Source: Glandiceps talaboti
Lineage: Eukaryota; Hemichordata; Enteropneusta; Spengelidae
Direction: 5' to 3'
Assembly: GCF_964340395.1 (NCBI RefSeq)
Contig: NC_135558.1
Location: 13,049,001 to 13,113,000, forward strand
DNA: 64,000 nucleotides
The notes under the pieces are model-generated. The model saw only the letters and a program-made list of their open reading frames with translations, was not told where the DNA came from and made no database searches. How positions within the stretch are numbered: position 1 is the stretch's first letter; each line of letters begins with the position of its first letter. Below, in pieces: positions 11,968 to 22,992 of this stretch. Both the position numbers and the translations under genes were made by a program.

Positions 11968-13009
11968 TCAATGCTGCCTCTTGGTTATCAATTTCATCCA
12001 CGCTTTCGTCACTAAAATTGATTGTCTGCATTCCTTAGACGGTGACGACCGTGGAATATTCAGTTGACGACCCCTCCGATCTGTTGTATTTGTATTTGTT
12101 ATACAGTTATCAGTGAAGTTCCTCAGTTCTGATCGAAATTCAGAAAGGTCAGATTGAAATGTTGGGCCATATTCTGCCACTCGTTTCCAGAGAGTCTTAT
12201 TAAAGTTCAGGTAAAGAAGAAAATCAGCTCGATTCAATTGTCGAATCTTGTCATGTACATAAGCGGAGTATTTACTGGGTTGTTTCTTTCGTACATTTTG
12301 TGCTAAGTAAATAATATCTGTCATATTCCAGCAAAACAATTTTCTCATCAACAAAAGTGATTCATCGAAATATTCAGTTATTAACACGAAATCTAGTTCA
12401 TTCTGCAGTTTTTGAATTGTCTCATTAATGAATGTCTCGTTCGTATGCTTACTTCTTGGTAAACCAAGGTCTCGAAACTGTGTGTTGGTACCTGACATAA
12501 CACTTTTATATCGACCTGGATCACGGGCAAATTTAAGAAAGCAAGCATCATTAAGCGTAGAATTAAGTTTATTTTTGAGATGACACACATGTTTGTTCAA
12601 ACCAAAAAACCAAAAGTAGGATTCAAATTGTGTTGCTGGATCTCGTAAAATTGTAATATATTTAGTATTTGGTGTCATGAACAAGTCTAAAGCAGTTTTA
12701 TTGAATGTTAAATGAACTGTGGATATATTAAAAATGAATCTACTAGTGTCATTAATGTCAACATTTATGGGTGGCCCGAACAGTTTCTTAGGACTGTCAC
12801 GATTAATCGCAATCCTCCTGATATGACCGACACGTCCTTGATCTTTTCTGTTAAACATGAAAGACAAGTTCCTGTTGTATCCATATCTGTCCAGTATCGT
12901 GGAAAGTGTCGTACTTCCTGTCTTATGTGTCTTCACGAACACAAAGTTGTTGATTGGATGACATTGGTAGTTGGCTGGATGATGTGGAGATTTTGTGATC
13001 GGTTGCCAC
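11968..13009 (-). CDS. Galactose-3-O-sulfotransferase-like gene B, catalytic exon
   Basis: Intact main exon of a second Gal3ST-family enzyme, closely similar to gene A and almost identical to the pseudogene at 1-595. Counting from the nearest upstream in-frame Met (13023), KTHKTGSTT is at residues 31-39, ILRDPATQFESYF at 125-137 and EYFDES at 217-222. Sequons include NDTS, NIST, NKT, NST, NET and NMT, as expected for a lumenal domain. That Met is probably intronic: GTTTCAG (13010-13016) is an acceptor at the same place as in gene A, and the first exon base completes an AGG codon with the upstream exon. Predicted role: Golgi 3-O-sulfation of galactose using PAPS. The acceptor glycan cannot be told. 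Confidence 0.92.
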
Positions 13010-13741
13010 CTGAAACATATCATCGATCATAATCAGAGAAAGAACTTGCAAGAATAACAAAAACAGAGAGTCAGATGTACAGATTAATAGGCAGAGAAAA
13101 AGAAAAAAAGAAAGGGGTATTCATTTTATAGGGATAAAGAATACCATGAAATACGTTCATCCCGTCTGTAAAACGATGTAATCAGGATAGTTCTTGTATT
13201 ACGATCAAAGGTTACTGGGCTTGACACGTTAACGCGACGCCCCCTTGAGGTAACGCCTGTAAAGGAACAGTTTGACAACATATGTCGACCTTGCTTACCT
13301 GTCTGTCTGGCCATGGTGATATATGAATGTTTGGATGACGTGACATAATCAACATATATATTCCATTACTAAATTACAACTCTAAACATATCTTAGTATA
13401 AAACATCTCCACTGTACAGCACGATCACCAATATTTGCATTATCTTTTTTATGATTGAATATTGATATGAATATACGTATATTACATACGAACATACATA
13501 CATACATACATACATACATACATACATACATACATACATACATACATACATACATACATACATACAGATATATATATATATACAGTTGAAAACTCATCCA
13601 AATAACATAAATTAATTGAGGAAAGTATTAAAAATAACACGTGTAGGATTCGAACCAATATCATTAAAATCCGATGTAGATGTCGGTTAATCGCTACATA
13701 CATACATACATACATACATACATACATACATACATACATAC

Positions 13742-13815
<74 letters not shown>

Positions 13816-13821
13816 TGTGTT

Positions 13822-13902
<81 letters not shown>

Positions 13903-14188
13903 TTGAAAACTCATCCAAATAACATATAAATTAATTGAGGAAAGAAAAATAACACGTGTAGGATTCGAACCAATCTCATTAAAATCCGATGTAGATGTCG
14001 ACTAATCGTTCATTGCTATTTTACCTTCGTTATTTTGCCTGAATTGACCTTCGTGGTACATGTTTACGTTTTTATCCTGATCGCCCCCCTCTACATCTGA
14101 ACTGGCGCCCATGCCCACGCCGTTCTGCATAGAGAATACCCTTAAATGGAATAAAAAGTAGAACTAGAAATACTTTAAATATTACAAC
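13010..14188 (-). other. Intron of Gal3ST gene B
   Basis: Inferred 1179-nt intron, longer than gene A's because of microsatellites. It holds (CATA)n at about 13494-13565 and 13696-13741, an almost pure (TA)n tract with a (TG)n core at 13742-13899, and two copies of a ~112-bp repeat. Confidence 0.75.
13582..14010 (-). repeat. Duplicated tRNA-derived SINE-like unit around (CATA)n/(TA)n
   Basis: The same ~112-bp sequence occurs at 13582-13695 and 13899-14010, separated by CATA and TA microsatellites. On the minus strand it contains GGTTCGAATCC, a canonical RNA polymerase III B box / tRNA T-loop. Just before it is CATCGGATTTTAATGAGAT, resembling a tRNA anticodon arm with TTTTAA in the loop (Lys-TTT-like). 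No clear A box or folded acceptor stem was found, so it is not a tRNA gene. A tRNA-derived SINE remnant is the best reading. Confidence 0.5.
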
Positions 14189-14319
14189 CTGATGGTGTTG
14201 TTTCCATTTGTACGAAGAAAGGCCGGAAGCAAAATGTAATCGGTTGAAAGCTTGTTGATGATCAACCCTACGGAAAACGCAATAAGTACAGATGATAATA
14301 GAACCAAGCTGGACCATTT
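14189..14319 (-). CDS. Gal3ST gene B, transmembrane (signal-anchor) exon
   Basis: A 131-nt exon, same length and phase as in gene A. It encodes K-W-S-S, a hydrophobic anchor (LVLLSSVLIAFSVGLII) and a stem with the sequon NNTI. The acceptor is TTTTTCCTTCTAG, with an in-frame TAG at the boundary that forces splicing. The donor is CATCAG|GTTGTA, and the AG left over joins the catalytic exon as AGG. A different frame over the same bases is open for 81 codons but is not conserved in gene A. The initiating exon upstream was not found. Confidence 0.82.
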
Positions 14320-14949
14320 CTAGAAGGAAAAATGAGGCTCAGTCTAAGAACTTTCATTTGGAGCGATAGATGGGAATTCGAAAAGGTACATGATTATATA
14401 TGATTTTTTGTCTATGTTGCTCGTACAAAAGTTCAGTCGGGAACTTGTTGGGAAATAAAACGGTGACAATTATTGAGATGTTGTAAGAATATTGTTTCAT
14501 TTATTACAAATTGTACTTTCATGAATAGCTGATAACATGTAATAATATATTAATCCGAATGCAAAAACGTACCTGAAATTATGAAATGTACGGCATACAT
14601 GTGGAGAGCATGTGATATAGGTCATTCCAGGCATGATGATATTGTTACACTGTGTAACATTGTATCACACTCACAAGGTGTTTACGTGTGCATCTGCACA
14701 GCGCGTGCGTACTAAAACAATGCAAATAAAAGTTCACAACCTTGATGGAGACACAACTGTGAAATCATAGATAATTTATCAATATTCCCCTGAAAATGGA
14801 AGGTATGGAAGGCTACTCATCCTCAACTATATCCAGCGGCATTGTGTTCAATCATATAATGCAAATAATGGTTTCCTTGAATGCAACTTTGGATGGATAT
14901 TTTGGTACATGAGTGTCAATGTTGTGTCAAACCGGACCTTATTACTCAA
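14320..14949. other. No gene recognised; possible upstream donor
   Basis: AT-rich region between the Gal3ST gene B transmembrane exon and a PLE copy. A minus-strand CAG|GTACGT near 14570 is a strong donor-like site, but the phase needed to join the transmembrane exon runs into a stop two codons upstream. It is not accepted as the first coding exon. Confidence 0.4.
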
Positions 14950-15665
14950 AGACCTACATTATCGAATGTTACATCGCTTATCCATCATCCATGTTTCTGT
15001 AATGTCGTTGTCCTTGCGTGTGACGGCTGCTTGGTAGATTACGGATTTCTGTAGGCAATTTTCGTTGAGCGGGCATGTTTTCTTTTGCCGACAGTTGCAT
15101 GTTTTATTGGCATTGGTGCTGTTTACGGTGGTGTTGGTGCGTTCGTGTGAAATAAGGATGCGTTTGTTGTGGTTGTTGATGACATGCTTGATGTTATTCA
15201 TGCAGCTGTAACTGATTTTAACGGTGTTGCGGTTGAAGATTTTTCTGAGTTTATGCTCTTTGTGGAAGTGTTTGTCTACAAGGCTGAGGAATCTGTGTCC
15301 GATGTTGGTGCTAACATTTTTGCTGAACAACGACATTACAGAAACATACATCGGGCTCACAGAAAACGAGTTTAAGACAAGGTACAGAAACCACACAGCA
15401 TCATTCCGACACACTAAACATAGGAACTCTACGGAACTCAGCAAACATATCTGGACCCTCAAGGATAAAAACATCGACCACTCCATTTCCTGGCGACCAC
15501 TTTCATCCCACCCAACCTACAATAGCGCAAGCAAGAAGTGCAATTTATGCCTCAAAGAAAAGTTCTTTATTATCTGCCGACCCGAACTATCCACATTAAA
15601 TAAACGAAATGAACTTGTATCCTCTTGTCGCCATCGAAATAAAACATTGTTGTGTAACACCTGAC
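14950..15665. pseudogene. Penelope-like retroelement copy 2, with inverted 5' part
   Basis: The element is split between strands. From about 15326 down to 14991 the minus strand encodes the RT-endonuclease linker (SKNVSTNIGHRFL, IFNRNTVKISYSC, CNCRQKKTCPLN, VIYQAAV). From 15327 to 15664 the plus strand continues with the endonuclease (ETYIGLTENEFKTRYRNH, NSTELSKHIW, CNLCLKEKFFI, ending NKTLLCNT and TGA). A 21-bp segment is present at both junctions in inverted orientation (14991-15011 and 15327-15347). The plus-strand part is uninterrupted to the natural C-terminus. This is a 5'-truncated and 5'-inverted copy, as made by twin priming. Confidence 0.85.
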
Positions 15666-15776
15666 CCATCGCACACATAATTGACACCTTTTGTACAAAC
15701 AAAAGCACCACTCAACACCCTAGGTAAAACCCGCCTTACACCACACGATGTATACGAGGTATATTCAGTACATCAA

Positions 15777-15822
15777 CATCTCCTGACGAGTGATTTACTC
15801 ACGAAACAGGCTTGTAGAGACG
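15777..15822 (+). ncRNA. Hammerhead ribozyme in PLE 3' region
   Basis: All core parts are present in order. Stem I 5' strand is CATCTC, the core is CTGACGA (15783-15789), stem II is GTGA/TCAC with a short loop (15790-15802), then GAAA (15803-15806). A 2-bp stem III (CA..TG) with a 4-nt loop follows, then GTA and the stem I 3' strand GAGACG (5 of 6 pairs). The predicted cut is between 15816 and 15817. Hammerheads with very short stem III are known from PLEs. It lies about 115 bp after the endonuclease stop codon and about 35 bp before a (TA)n tail. Confidence 0.75.
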
Positions 15823-15851
15823 AAAAACCCGACTTGATTATCTTCTACCCT

Positions 15852-15856
<5 letters not shown>

Positions 15857-15911
<55 letters not shown>
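15857..15911. repeat. (TA)n tract at PLE 3' end
   Basis: About 27 TA units directly follow the PLE 3' region (..CTTCTACCCTCAACA). The third PLE relic ends the same way, so TA repeats are either the tail or the preferred target. Confidence 0.9.
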
Positions 15912-15916
<5 letters not shown>

Positions 15917-16454
15917 TGTAGTACATAAACTTATGATTTACACTGCCAAGAAAGGAAAGTTGAACTTTGTTCATAGCAAAAGGTATGTAGAGCTGATCAC
16001 TTCGTTAATGTACATGTTTGTAAATGTCAGCGCAACTGAAAAGGACAAGAATATGTCAAGATGGGGTTGTATTTTCATGCTGTGTAATCTATATTAAATT
16101 GTAATTTCACACAGTATATCATTATTTGTGTGTTATGCTGTCATTATTGCTAACGGTTGCAGGCTTTTACATGTAATATTTAACAGAAAACTAGCGAAGG
16201 CCTGGATTTTTCTTCACATTCCCACACACCAGTTTGTTTATGTATGTACATGTAGCACCCTCCTTGCACATGTTGTAATGTAGTCGGACCCGGCCCTTCA
16301 AAATTTGGGATTGTAATTGAACCTTGTCATTAACACAGATCTTCTGACATACATGTTAAACTTTTACGACCACTCAGTTTGTGACTCGTTGCATATTTTA
16401 TTTGGACTTACAGTAATAAAATATGTGTTATTTTAATAGGAACCCCATTCATTT
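15912..16454. other. No gene recognised
   Basis: AT-rich sequence between the PLE and a tandem duplication. No exon or repeat similarity was noticed. Confidence 0.5.
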
Positions 16455-17090
16455 GTAGGTGTATGTCAGATAATTTTTTTTACTAAAACATGGCATTTGT
16501 AATGTAAGCGTATTTTATGTTTCCATGGAAGCCACTCTCCAATTTTAGGTAAGCTGTCATACAATGGATAGCACTAGTACATATATGCCAAAAGTAAGGA
16601 ATTTTTTTTGTAAAAAAATTTTGTTTTTTGAATTTTATATTAATTTTGCCAAATAATGCATAATATGGTGATTTAGGTTACCATGGCAACAGATGTTCCT
16701 AAAATGATAACTATTTTTGAATAAAATACCCAATATAGGGTGGGCAATATGCAAATAAACTATGTTATAATTAAATTATTTTCCAGATGTGTAGGTGTTT
16801 AACCAACACAATATTTTTAGTCTACTCTATGTTTCCATGGAAACAGTTGTCCTATTTTAGGCAATTTGTGTTACAACAGATAGCCCAATCTCATACATGT
16901 CAAAAACAAGGAAACATTTTCATTAATTTTTATTTTTTTACAATGTTTGATGTCAAATTATGGAAAAATCATCCACATATTATGGTGATTTTGGTTACCA
17001 TGGCAACGGATGTTAATAAAATGACCCCATTTTCCAAACTCAGCATACAAATTATCCCAGGTAGGGTGGTTAATATTCAAATAAACTCGA
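16455..17090. repeat. ~317-bp tandem duplication with CCATGG palindromes
   Basis: Two diverged units (about 16455-16770 and 16786-17090) share the same order of landmarks. The first is TGTTTCCATGGAA (16521 and 16831). Later comes TATGGTGATTT.GGTTACCATGGCAAC.GATG (16677-16690 and 16994-17007), then GGGTGG..AATAT.CAAATAAACT. GTTACCATGGCAAC fits the RFX X-box consensus, and GTTTCCATGGAAAC is a related palindrome. The spacing of the repeated site is 317 bp. Confidence 0.8.
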
Positions 17091-18270
17091 TTATTATAAG
17101 AATTATTATTATTATGTAATATTATTTAATTATCATTATATTATTTTATTATTTTATTTGTGTTCTTCAAAAGCTTTTTGATGTAGCTTTTAGTTTTAAA
17201 GAGTTATAATGAGTTTTAATGAGGATGATTAATAATTTCCATTAACTTGGCTATAAATTGCACACTTCAAATTCAAAATATTAATTTGTTCATACATCAA
17301 CCATAACTATGCACACAGGCTCTTAAATGTTTGTTGATGTAACTTTACTTGTAATGCTTTGTGAGCATGCTTCATTACAAACTGATTTCAAACATTGCGT
17401 TAAGGGGTCTTCAACAACTAAATTATTTCGATATTCTAGCCGTACTCATTAATTGAATCGATTAATGGCATACGATATCTGATGTGTTTCTAACATAGCT
17501 TGTGCATCCTAACACTAGCCATATCCTCGTGCTAGGAAGAGCACAGCCACTCACTAAATTGTAACTTCACATCTGGATAATCTAGAAGCTTTATCTCAAT
17601 AAATCATGACTGTATTTACACGGGTTCAAACTCGCAGAGCCATTTCGGCCCCAGCTCATATTTCATATCATTAGTCTCTGCCAAGTGACGAAAAAAAGTA
17701 CAAAATGTGCAGTTTGAAAATAAATACATGTTTGCTAAACTAGTAACCATCCAAAGTGCGTTCAAGCCCGCTAAAGGTTATTTTGTCTCCATTGGTTTCT
17801 TACAAGTATATTTAACACGACCAAACCAAAATTTAGAAAATTGAATATTGTCTGTCTAAATTAGGAGTTAAGAGCCTGAATTGTGCAATGGTCATTCACA
17901 ATGATTTAAAAATTTTAAGTACACGGAAATCGTCTAGAGAAACGCGAGAAAGTCAGACAAATAAGGCGAAAATATAATTATGTGTTTCCCATAACTTTGC
18001 CTTAGAAAATAGGGTAGGTGGGGCAGGATTTTGTTTTATTTCATTTCATCATTTTCAGTGTTTTGTGAAAAATATTGCCCTTCGTCCCAAAACCAAACGA
18101 AATGTCGATCAGAATACTCCTTCTGTGATAGTTTCATGAAATATGTACTGCCATCACTGGGAAAAGAAAACAGACCTACATTAAGGTCCAGAAGACAACG
18201 AATTTCTTATGTTTTTGTTTTAAATGTTTAAAAAAATGTTTAGGGTTTGTCTAATTATTGTTTTAACTCT
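17091..18270. other. Fragments of duplicated blocks, no gene
   Basis: 17205-17340 resembles 19205-19330 loosely. 17395-17640 repeats pieces of 20430-20650 (TTGCGTTAAGGGGTCTTCAA; GCTAGGAAGAGCACAGCCA). The rest shows nothing. Small open frames such as 18031-18231 have no support. Confidence 0.6.
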
Positions 18271-18274
18271 ACAG

Positions 18275-18335
18275 GCAATGCCTAACTATGACTATCAGAA
18301 TCCATGTAGAATAGAGACTGTGCGCGCGATGGAAG
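18275..18335 (+). other. Candidate 61-nt exon, duplicated at 26509
   Basis: The sequence between a good acceptor (TTTTAACTCTACAG) and a good donor (GGAAG|GTAAAT) is open in one frame only, reading AMPNYDYQNPCRIETVRAME. It contains two Met codons. A second copy with the same splice-like borders exists at 26509-26565 but has a stop after the fourth codon. Strand is opposite to the Gal3ST genes. No gene partner was identified, so this is a suggestion only. Confidence 0.3.
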
Positions 18336-18817
18336 GTAAATATTCACTTGCATAAATGATTTTCACCTTAAGTACGAATTTATTTCCATTGATGGATGTA
18401 TTTGTACACTATCAATTACACTATGTCCCATTAAGGTGGTTGTGTGGGCTAGGATGTCAGGTGAATTTTATCAATAAAACTATGTAAATCCACTCATACA
18501 TTTATATTTAGACACACTGGAGTCGGAACTAGCAAAGGGCATACCGTCAATAAGCAGTAAACACAGCCACAAACTTTGACCAACTAAGAGTAATTGACAT
18601 TTTGCGGGGGAGTCCGATGTGCCCTCTCCTATAACTTCCTGAGTAACACACACACACAGGGAGTGTGAGAGTCTGCCGTAAAGGATATTTTCGCTTTCAC
18701 CACATCATATTTTAATCAGATTGAAAAATATCGATCAAGCATACGTTTTTATTGAATCTTTATGGACATCGTAATGGCCAAGTGATTTTTACCTAGCACT
18801 AGGGAAGGTTATGTTAT

Positions 18818-18912
18818 ACGTCTGTCTGTCTGTCTGTCTGTGTCTGTCTGTCTGTCTGTCTGGCTGTCGGTATGTATGTACATTTGTATGTATGTATGTA
18901 TGTATGTATGTA

Positions 18913-18943
<31 letters not shown>

Positions 18944-18983
18944 TGTATGTTTGTATGTATGTATGTATGTATGTATGTATGTA

Positions 18984-19042
<59 letters not shown>

Positions 19043-19225
19043 ATGTATGTATGTATGTATGTATGTATGTATGTATGTATGTATGTATGTATGTATGTAT
19101 GTATATGTGTGTGTGTGTGTGTGCGTGTCCATCTGGATGTGGACACGATATCTCAAAAAACTACTGCATCGATTCTGATGACACTTGGTACACATATTCC
19201 ATATGGTAATGACAAGAACTAATTA
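18818..19225. repeat. (TCTG)n/(TATG)n compound microsatellite with attached repeat
   Basis: Runs of TCTG, TATG, TCTG and TATG alternate over about 300 bp. They are followed by a non-microsatellite tail (about 19120-19225) containing GATATCTCAAAAAACTACTG and CATCGATTCTGATGACACTT. That arrangement (a tail that would accompany the microsatellite as one mobile unit) looks like an interspersed repeat. Long frames through it are artefacts. Confidence 0.85.
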
Positions 19226-20131
19226 GTCATTTTCATAATTAATTGTTTTTAGTAATTAGGCTATATATTAAGAATGCATACTTCAAATTCATATAATAAT
19301 TTGTCAATATGATAAACGTAGTTATTATATAGGAATTTACTGGCAATACGATATATATAATGTTAACAAAACTCACTTCATACACATCGAGGAATGGATA
19401 GTCCCATATATTCGATAATGGCGCACAGAACATTAGAGATAAAGTTACTAAGACAAGTAATATCGTACAAGTAATATCAGTACATACAAAACAGCCTGTT
19501 AATGACTTTACCGAGGCTATGAGAGAGTCTAAATGTTTCCTTATGGAATGTACATAGTTAGTTAGGAAATACATATATTTTTTACTACAAATATGGTCAC
19601 AATTCTGGCAAAGTTGATACTATCATGAATACGTGCATGTCGGAAAGTCGGAAAATCACTATTGGTTTCACTGATCGGTCTGATTTCTTCAGTCAATGAT
19701 ATGATACTTGTCAATCAAAGAGTTCTGTCCAAATTCATCCAGTCGTGGAATACCGGACGAGATGGACGTTGTCTCTGGACTGAATAGGACGACACTGACA
19801 TATCCACAGAGCAACAGTGACGTGTTCTGATGTAATTGAATTTACTTCAATAAATACTTGTGTTACTATGTGTGTGACGAAGTTAAAGATTGATATATAA
19901 CCACGGTTGCGTACACATTGAGCTGTTGTCTAGCGAACTAACTGTTGTGATGATCATGTTGACGGCTATATTCGTAGCCACGAATTGTGCATTCTAACAA
20001 TATCATTTGTAGGAAAGAAAATCTAATGCTTCTGCCCTTTCAGAAGGCATTCAATTTAAATCTATATATTCTTTGTGATAGGCAGGATTAATAACGATGA
20101 TGTACATAACGCAAACTAACTGCTAACAACC
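19226..20131. other. No gene recognised
   Basis: AT-rich. Contains a minus-strand frame of 111 codons (19239-19574) rich in I, Y, L and T with no motif, judged fortuitous. Confidence 0.5.
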
Positions 20132-20640
20132 AGTGTAGCTCGTATGGCAAAGGACCAATGTACAATTACACATATATCATTACTTAGCTATAGATAGGAA
20201 GACACACCCCATACTCATACGTCTGCTAGGGACGAAATACTCAGTTGAATCCAGAATGGTATAAATGGTCTTACCTGTCCTGTACACCTTCTACGTACTG
20301 CCGTAAACATCTGCATATATATTGTTCACTTATTACTATAAAATAGTGGATAATGTTTACGTGTTCTGTCACCTTGTTCATGTAGTTCCTTTTTTGAAGG
20401 GCGATCCTTTGTTTAAATATGCTTCATGCCAAACTGATTTAATACATTGCGTTAAGGGGTCTTCATCAACTAAAGTATTTCGATATTGTAGTCGTATTCA
20501 TTTATCAAATAGATTATGATATACGATATCTGAAGTGTTTCTTACGTGGCTACACAGGTAACCTTGTACATCCTAGTCCTAGGGTGTGTACATCCTAATG
20601 CTGCAATATCCTAGTGCTAGGAAGAAGAGCACAGCCATGT
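20132..20640. repeat. Segmental duplication block S1, copy Y
   Basis: Counterpart of 6080-6475 (see there), followed by tandem-like pieces with CATCCTA and CTAGTGCTAGGAAGA that also occur near 17510-17560. Confidence 0.8.
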
Positions 20641-21600
20641 ACCAACTGTGAGCCTCAAAGCCCCGTTACAGAGTATATTTTTTCCACAGCCCTTGTTGTG
20701 AAAAATATGCCTGTTGCAAGGATGTGGAATACCACCTCTGTGTCACGACTGTTTTGCACATCCCAGTACCATAATTGTGTACTGCTCACCTTACACACAA
20801 TTGTGCACATCTACGTATTAAGAGCTATGGTGGAATAATATCCTGTAGTACCCATCTTAAAGGTTGTTCATATCCGACTAGGATATAGCTCACACAGATG
20901 GCACATAGTGGAATAATACCCTACAGCTCTTGTTCATACCCGACTAGCGTAGCTCACACAGCTGGATCAATCACATACATAGGACAGGGTTGTGCATATA
21001 TATGTAGCTGTATCAGTCCAATGGCACCATGGGGCTGTACCAGGTATGTGTACAATATCCCTGTAACAGCAGTGGCCAACCCACTTGGTGTAATATACCT
21101 AGATATGATAGATGTGTAACTTTTGTGGCAACATCAATATAACATGGATTTTAAAAATAACAATGCAGCATAGGTTTTTGTAACATTCCATCACAAACGT
21201 TTCCCCACAGCCATGTACCAGCTATGCTAGCAAATAGTTGTAATATATGCATTTCCTATAGCCAAACACGAGCTATGTCAATGCTGCTGTAACAGTGGTA
21301 TTCCCACAGCCATGTGCCAACTGTGTGAGCTATTCTAGTCTGATCTGGAGACAGTCTGATTCCATAATATTCTGGTTGGAACATTGAAATCAAGCCGAGA
21401 TAATATGTAAGAACTATTACATATACTATTAGCACATTGTATGTTACACCTAATGTGTTGGCCAGAGCTGTTACGGGATATTGCACGCATAGCTGGTACA
21501 GCTCCCGTGACTCCACTGAGCTGGTACAGCTGTGTGCACAACCCTGTCCTATGTTTGTGAATGTTACAGGGGTGTGCAAGGTTCATTGTGTACATCAACC
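20640..21600. repeat. Complex inverted and direct repeat cluster
   Basis: About 20962-21105 on the plus strand matches about 21425-21568 on the minus strand. Shared landmarks are ATAGGACAGGGTTGTGCA, GAGCTGTACCAG-type and CAATATCCC.GTAACAGC, GGCCAAC.CA. The translations of the two arms also match (IGQGCA.. and ..PVTA.AN.LGV). Shorter pieces such as TAGCTCACACAG.TGGCACAT recur in both directions (20886, 20950, 21300-21330). This sits exactly between duplication blocks S1 and S2 of copy Y and is absent from copy X, so it is probably an inserted foldback-type element. No coding function is inferred. Confidence 0.65.
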
Positions 21601-22992
21601 ATAACAAAGAACATTCGTTTGATGTACTTTTTAAAACAGTTTTTAATTGCGGTGTAATTTCCATAAGTAATAATTTTGATAATTAGGTAATATTGTTAGA
21701 ATGCACGCCTTAAATTTCAGATAATTTTGTACATGCATTGATGGTAAATAAGTGCAAGTGTCCTTCAAAGGGTGGGGTAGTTCAAAGTTTGTTGATATAG
21801 ATTATAACCCTAATAGTTCATTGAATAATTAATGATTTGTCAATATCTTAAGTATGCAAGCCTCAATTCTCAGATATGTCACCAGTCTAGATTCACACCT
21901 TTGTCGCTACTCTCTTCTTTACGTCTAATGCTAACTATACACTACACACAAACTTGCTCATGTACAGGATCACACGAGCACTCGGACAAAGATTTGAGGT
22001 TCGCTAGTTACCTCTCCGAATGAGATGGTTACCTTTTTTTATTTTTTCTACTTCTACTGGCCTTTATTGTCCAAACTTCTACTTTAAGAAAAGTGCCAAC
22101 ATTTATATAATTAAAACATGATGTCATAATAGTAAATATTGAAATATTGTCTGAGAAGTTGCCCGCAACTAATCAGGAAATTAACAATAAAGAATATTGA
22201 AGGCGATGCCATAATGTGGAAGATGGAACCAACGTTTTTTCTCTCCTAGCATGCGACTAAGCTATGTAATAAGAGAAAAGAAACATGAAAACATGAGGAT
22301 CGGAAATATAAGCTGATAACATAAATAAAAGAATAACATAGAAAAGTATATAGTAACATAATGAAACTGTCGAAAACCGATATCCTAACACCATGTAAAG
22401 TGTTTCATGAAAACTTGAAACTATCAGTTAATAAACTAACTGGCAACAAAGAAAAAGTTACAGTAAAATTGTTCTTAAATAAACGGCTCTCAAAATCAAA
22501 GTGAACAATCTAATATGTGAATGACGATGACGGGTGGTGCCAGATTTTGTCGTTGAGTATATATAGTACATAGTTCCCTTTAGGAAATTAAAGCAAAAAG
22601 TTGATGATGCATGTAATATTTGGTAATTGTACAAGAAAATATATAAAGCCACCTGAAAGAAAACAATTTGCTAAGAAACTGAATTATAATAAACGCATTT
22701 ATCTAGAAAATAGCCTATAACAATTTTTTTTAGTAAGCATACTCAGAAGCATGACACTAATTTTTAATTCAGAAAAACGTGTAAGTAAGTAGTTGGGGTC
22801 AAGTATTCCTATAATCGTCAAACACAACGTTTGAAACACAAACGAGTAATATATAAATTCTGTCATGATGGAAAATATCATTAAAAGAAATTCGATTTAA
22901 CAATGGAAATCCCATCGCACATGTACTTTAAAATAACTACTCAAAGCTTGAACATAAACTATGCTGACTTTCGTTTCATCACATAAACAATA
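21595..22992. repeat. Segmental duplication block S2, copy Y
   Basis: Collinear counterpart of 7905-10545. It ends at CAATATGAAT (22985-22994), the same point at which copy X continues into the Gal3ST 3'-flank. In copy Y a ~2-kb insertion interrupts here. Confidence 0.8.

Noticed and set aside
13646-13971. tRNA gene on the minus strand (GGTTCGAATCC)
   Set aside because: No acceptor stem, D-arm or A box could be assembled around the T-loop-like sequence.
14072-14317. 81-codon minus frame over the Gal3ST gene B transmembrane exon
   Set aside because: It is the wrong frame. The frame that encodes the anchor and keeps splice phase is shared with gene A, this one is not.
18809-19222. Long open frames reading as Tyr/Cys/Met/Val or Ile/His/Thr/Tyr repeats (also at 45820-46221, 48698-49240, 59567-59891)
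   Set aside because: They are six-frame translations of tetranucleotide microsatellites whose period makes stop codons impossible. No flanking coding signal.
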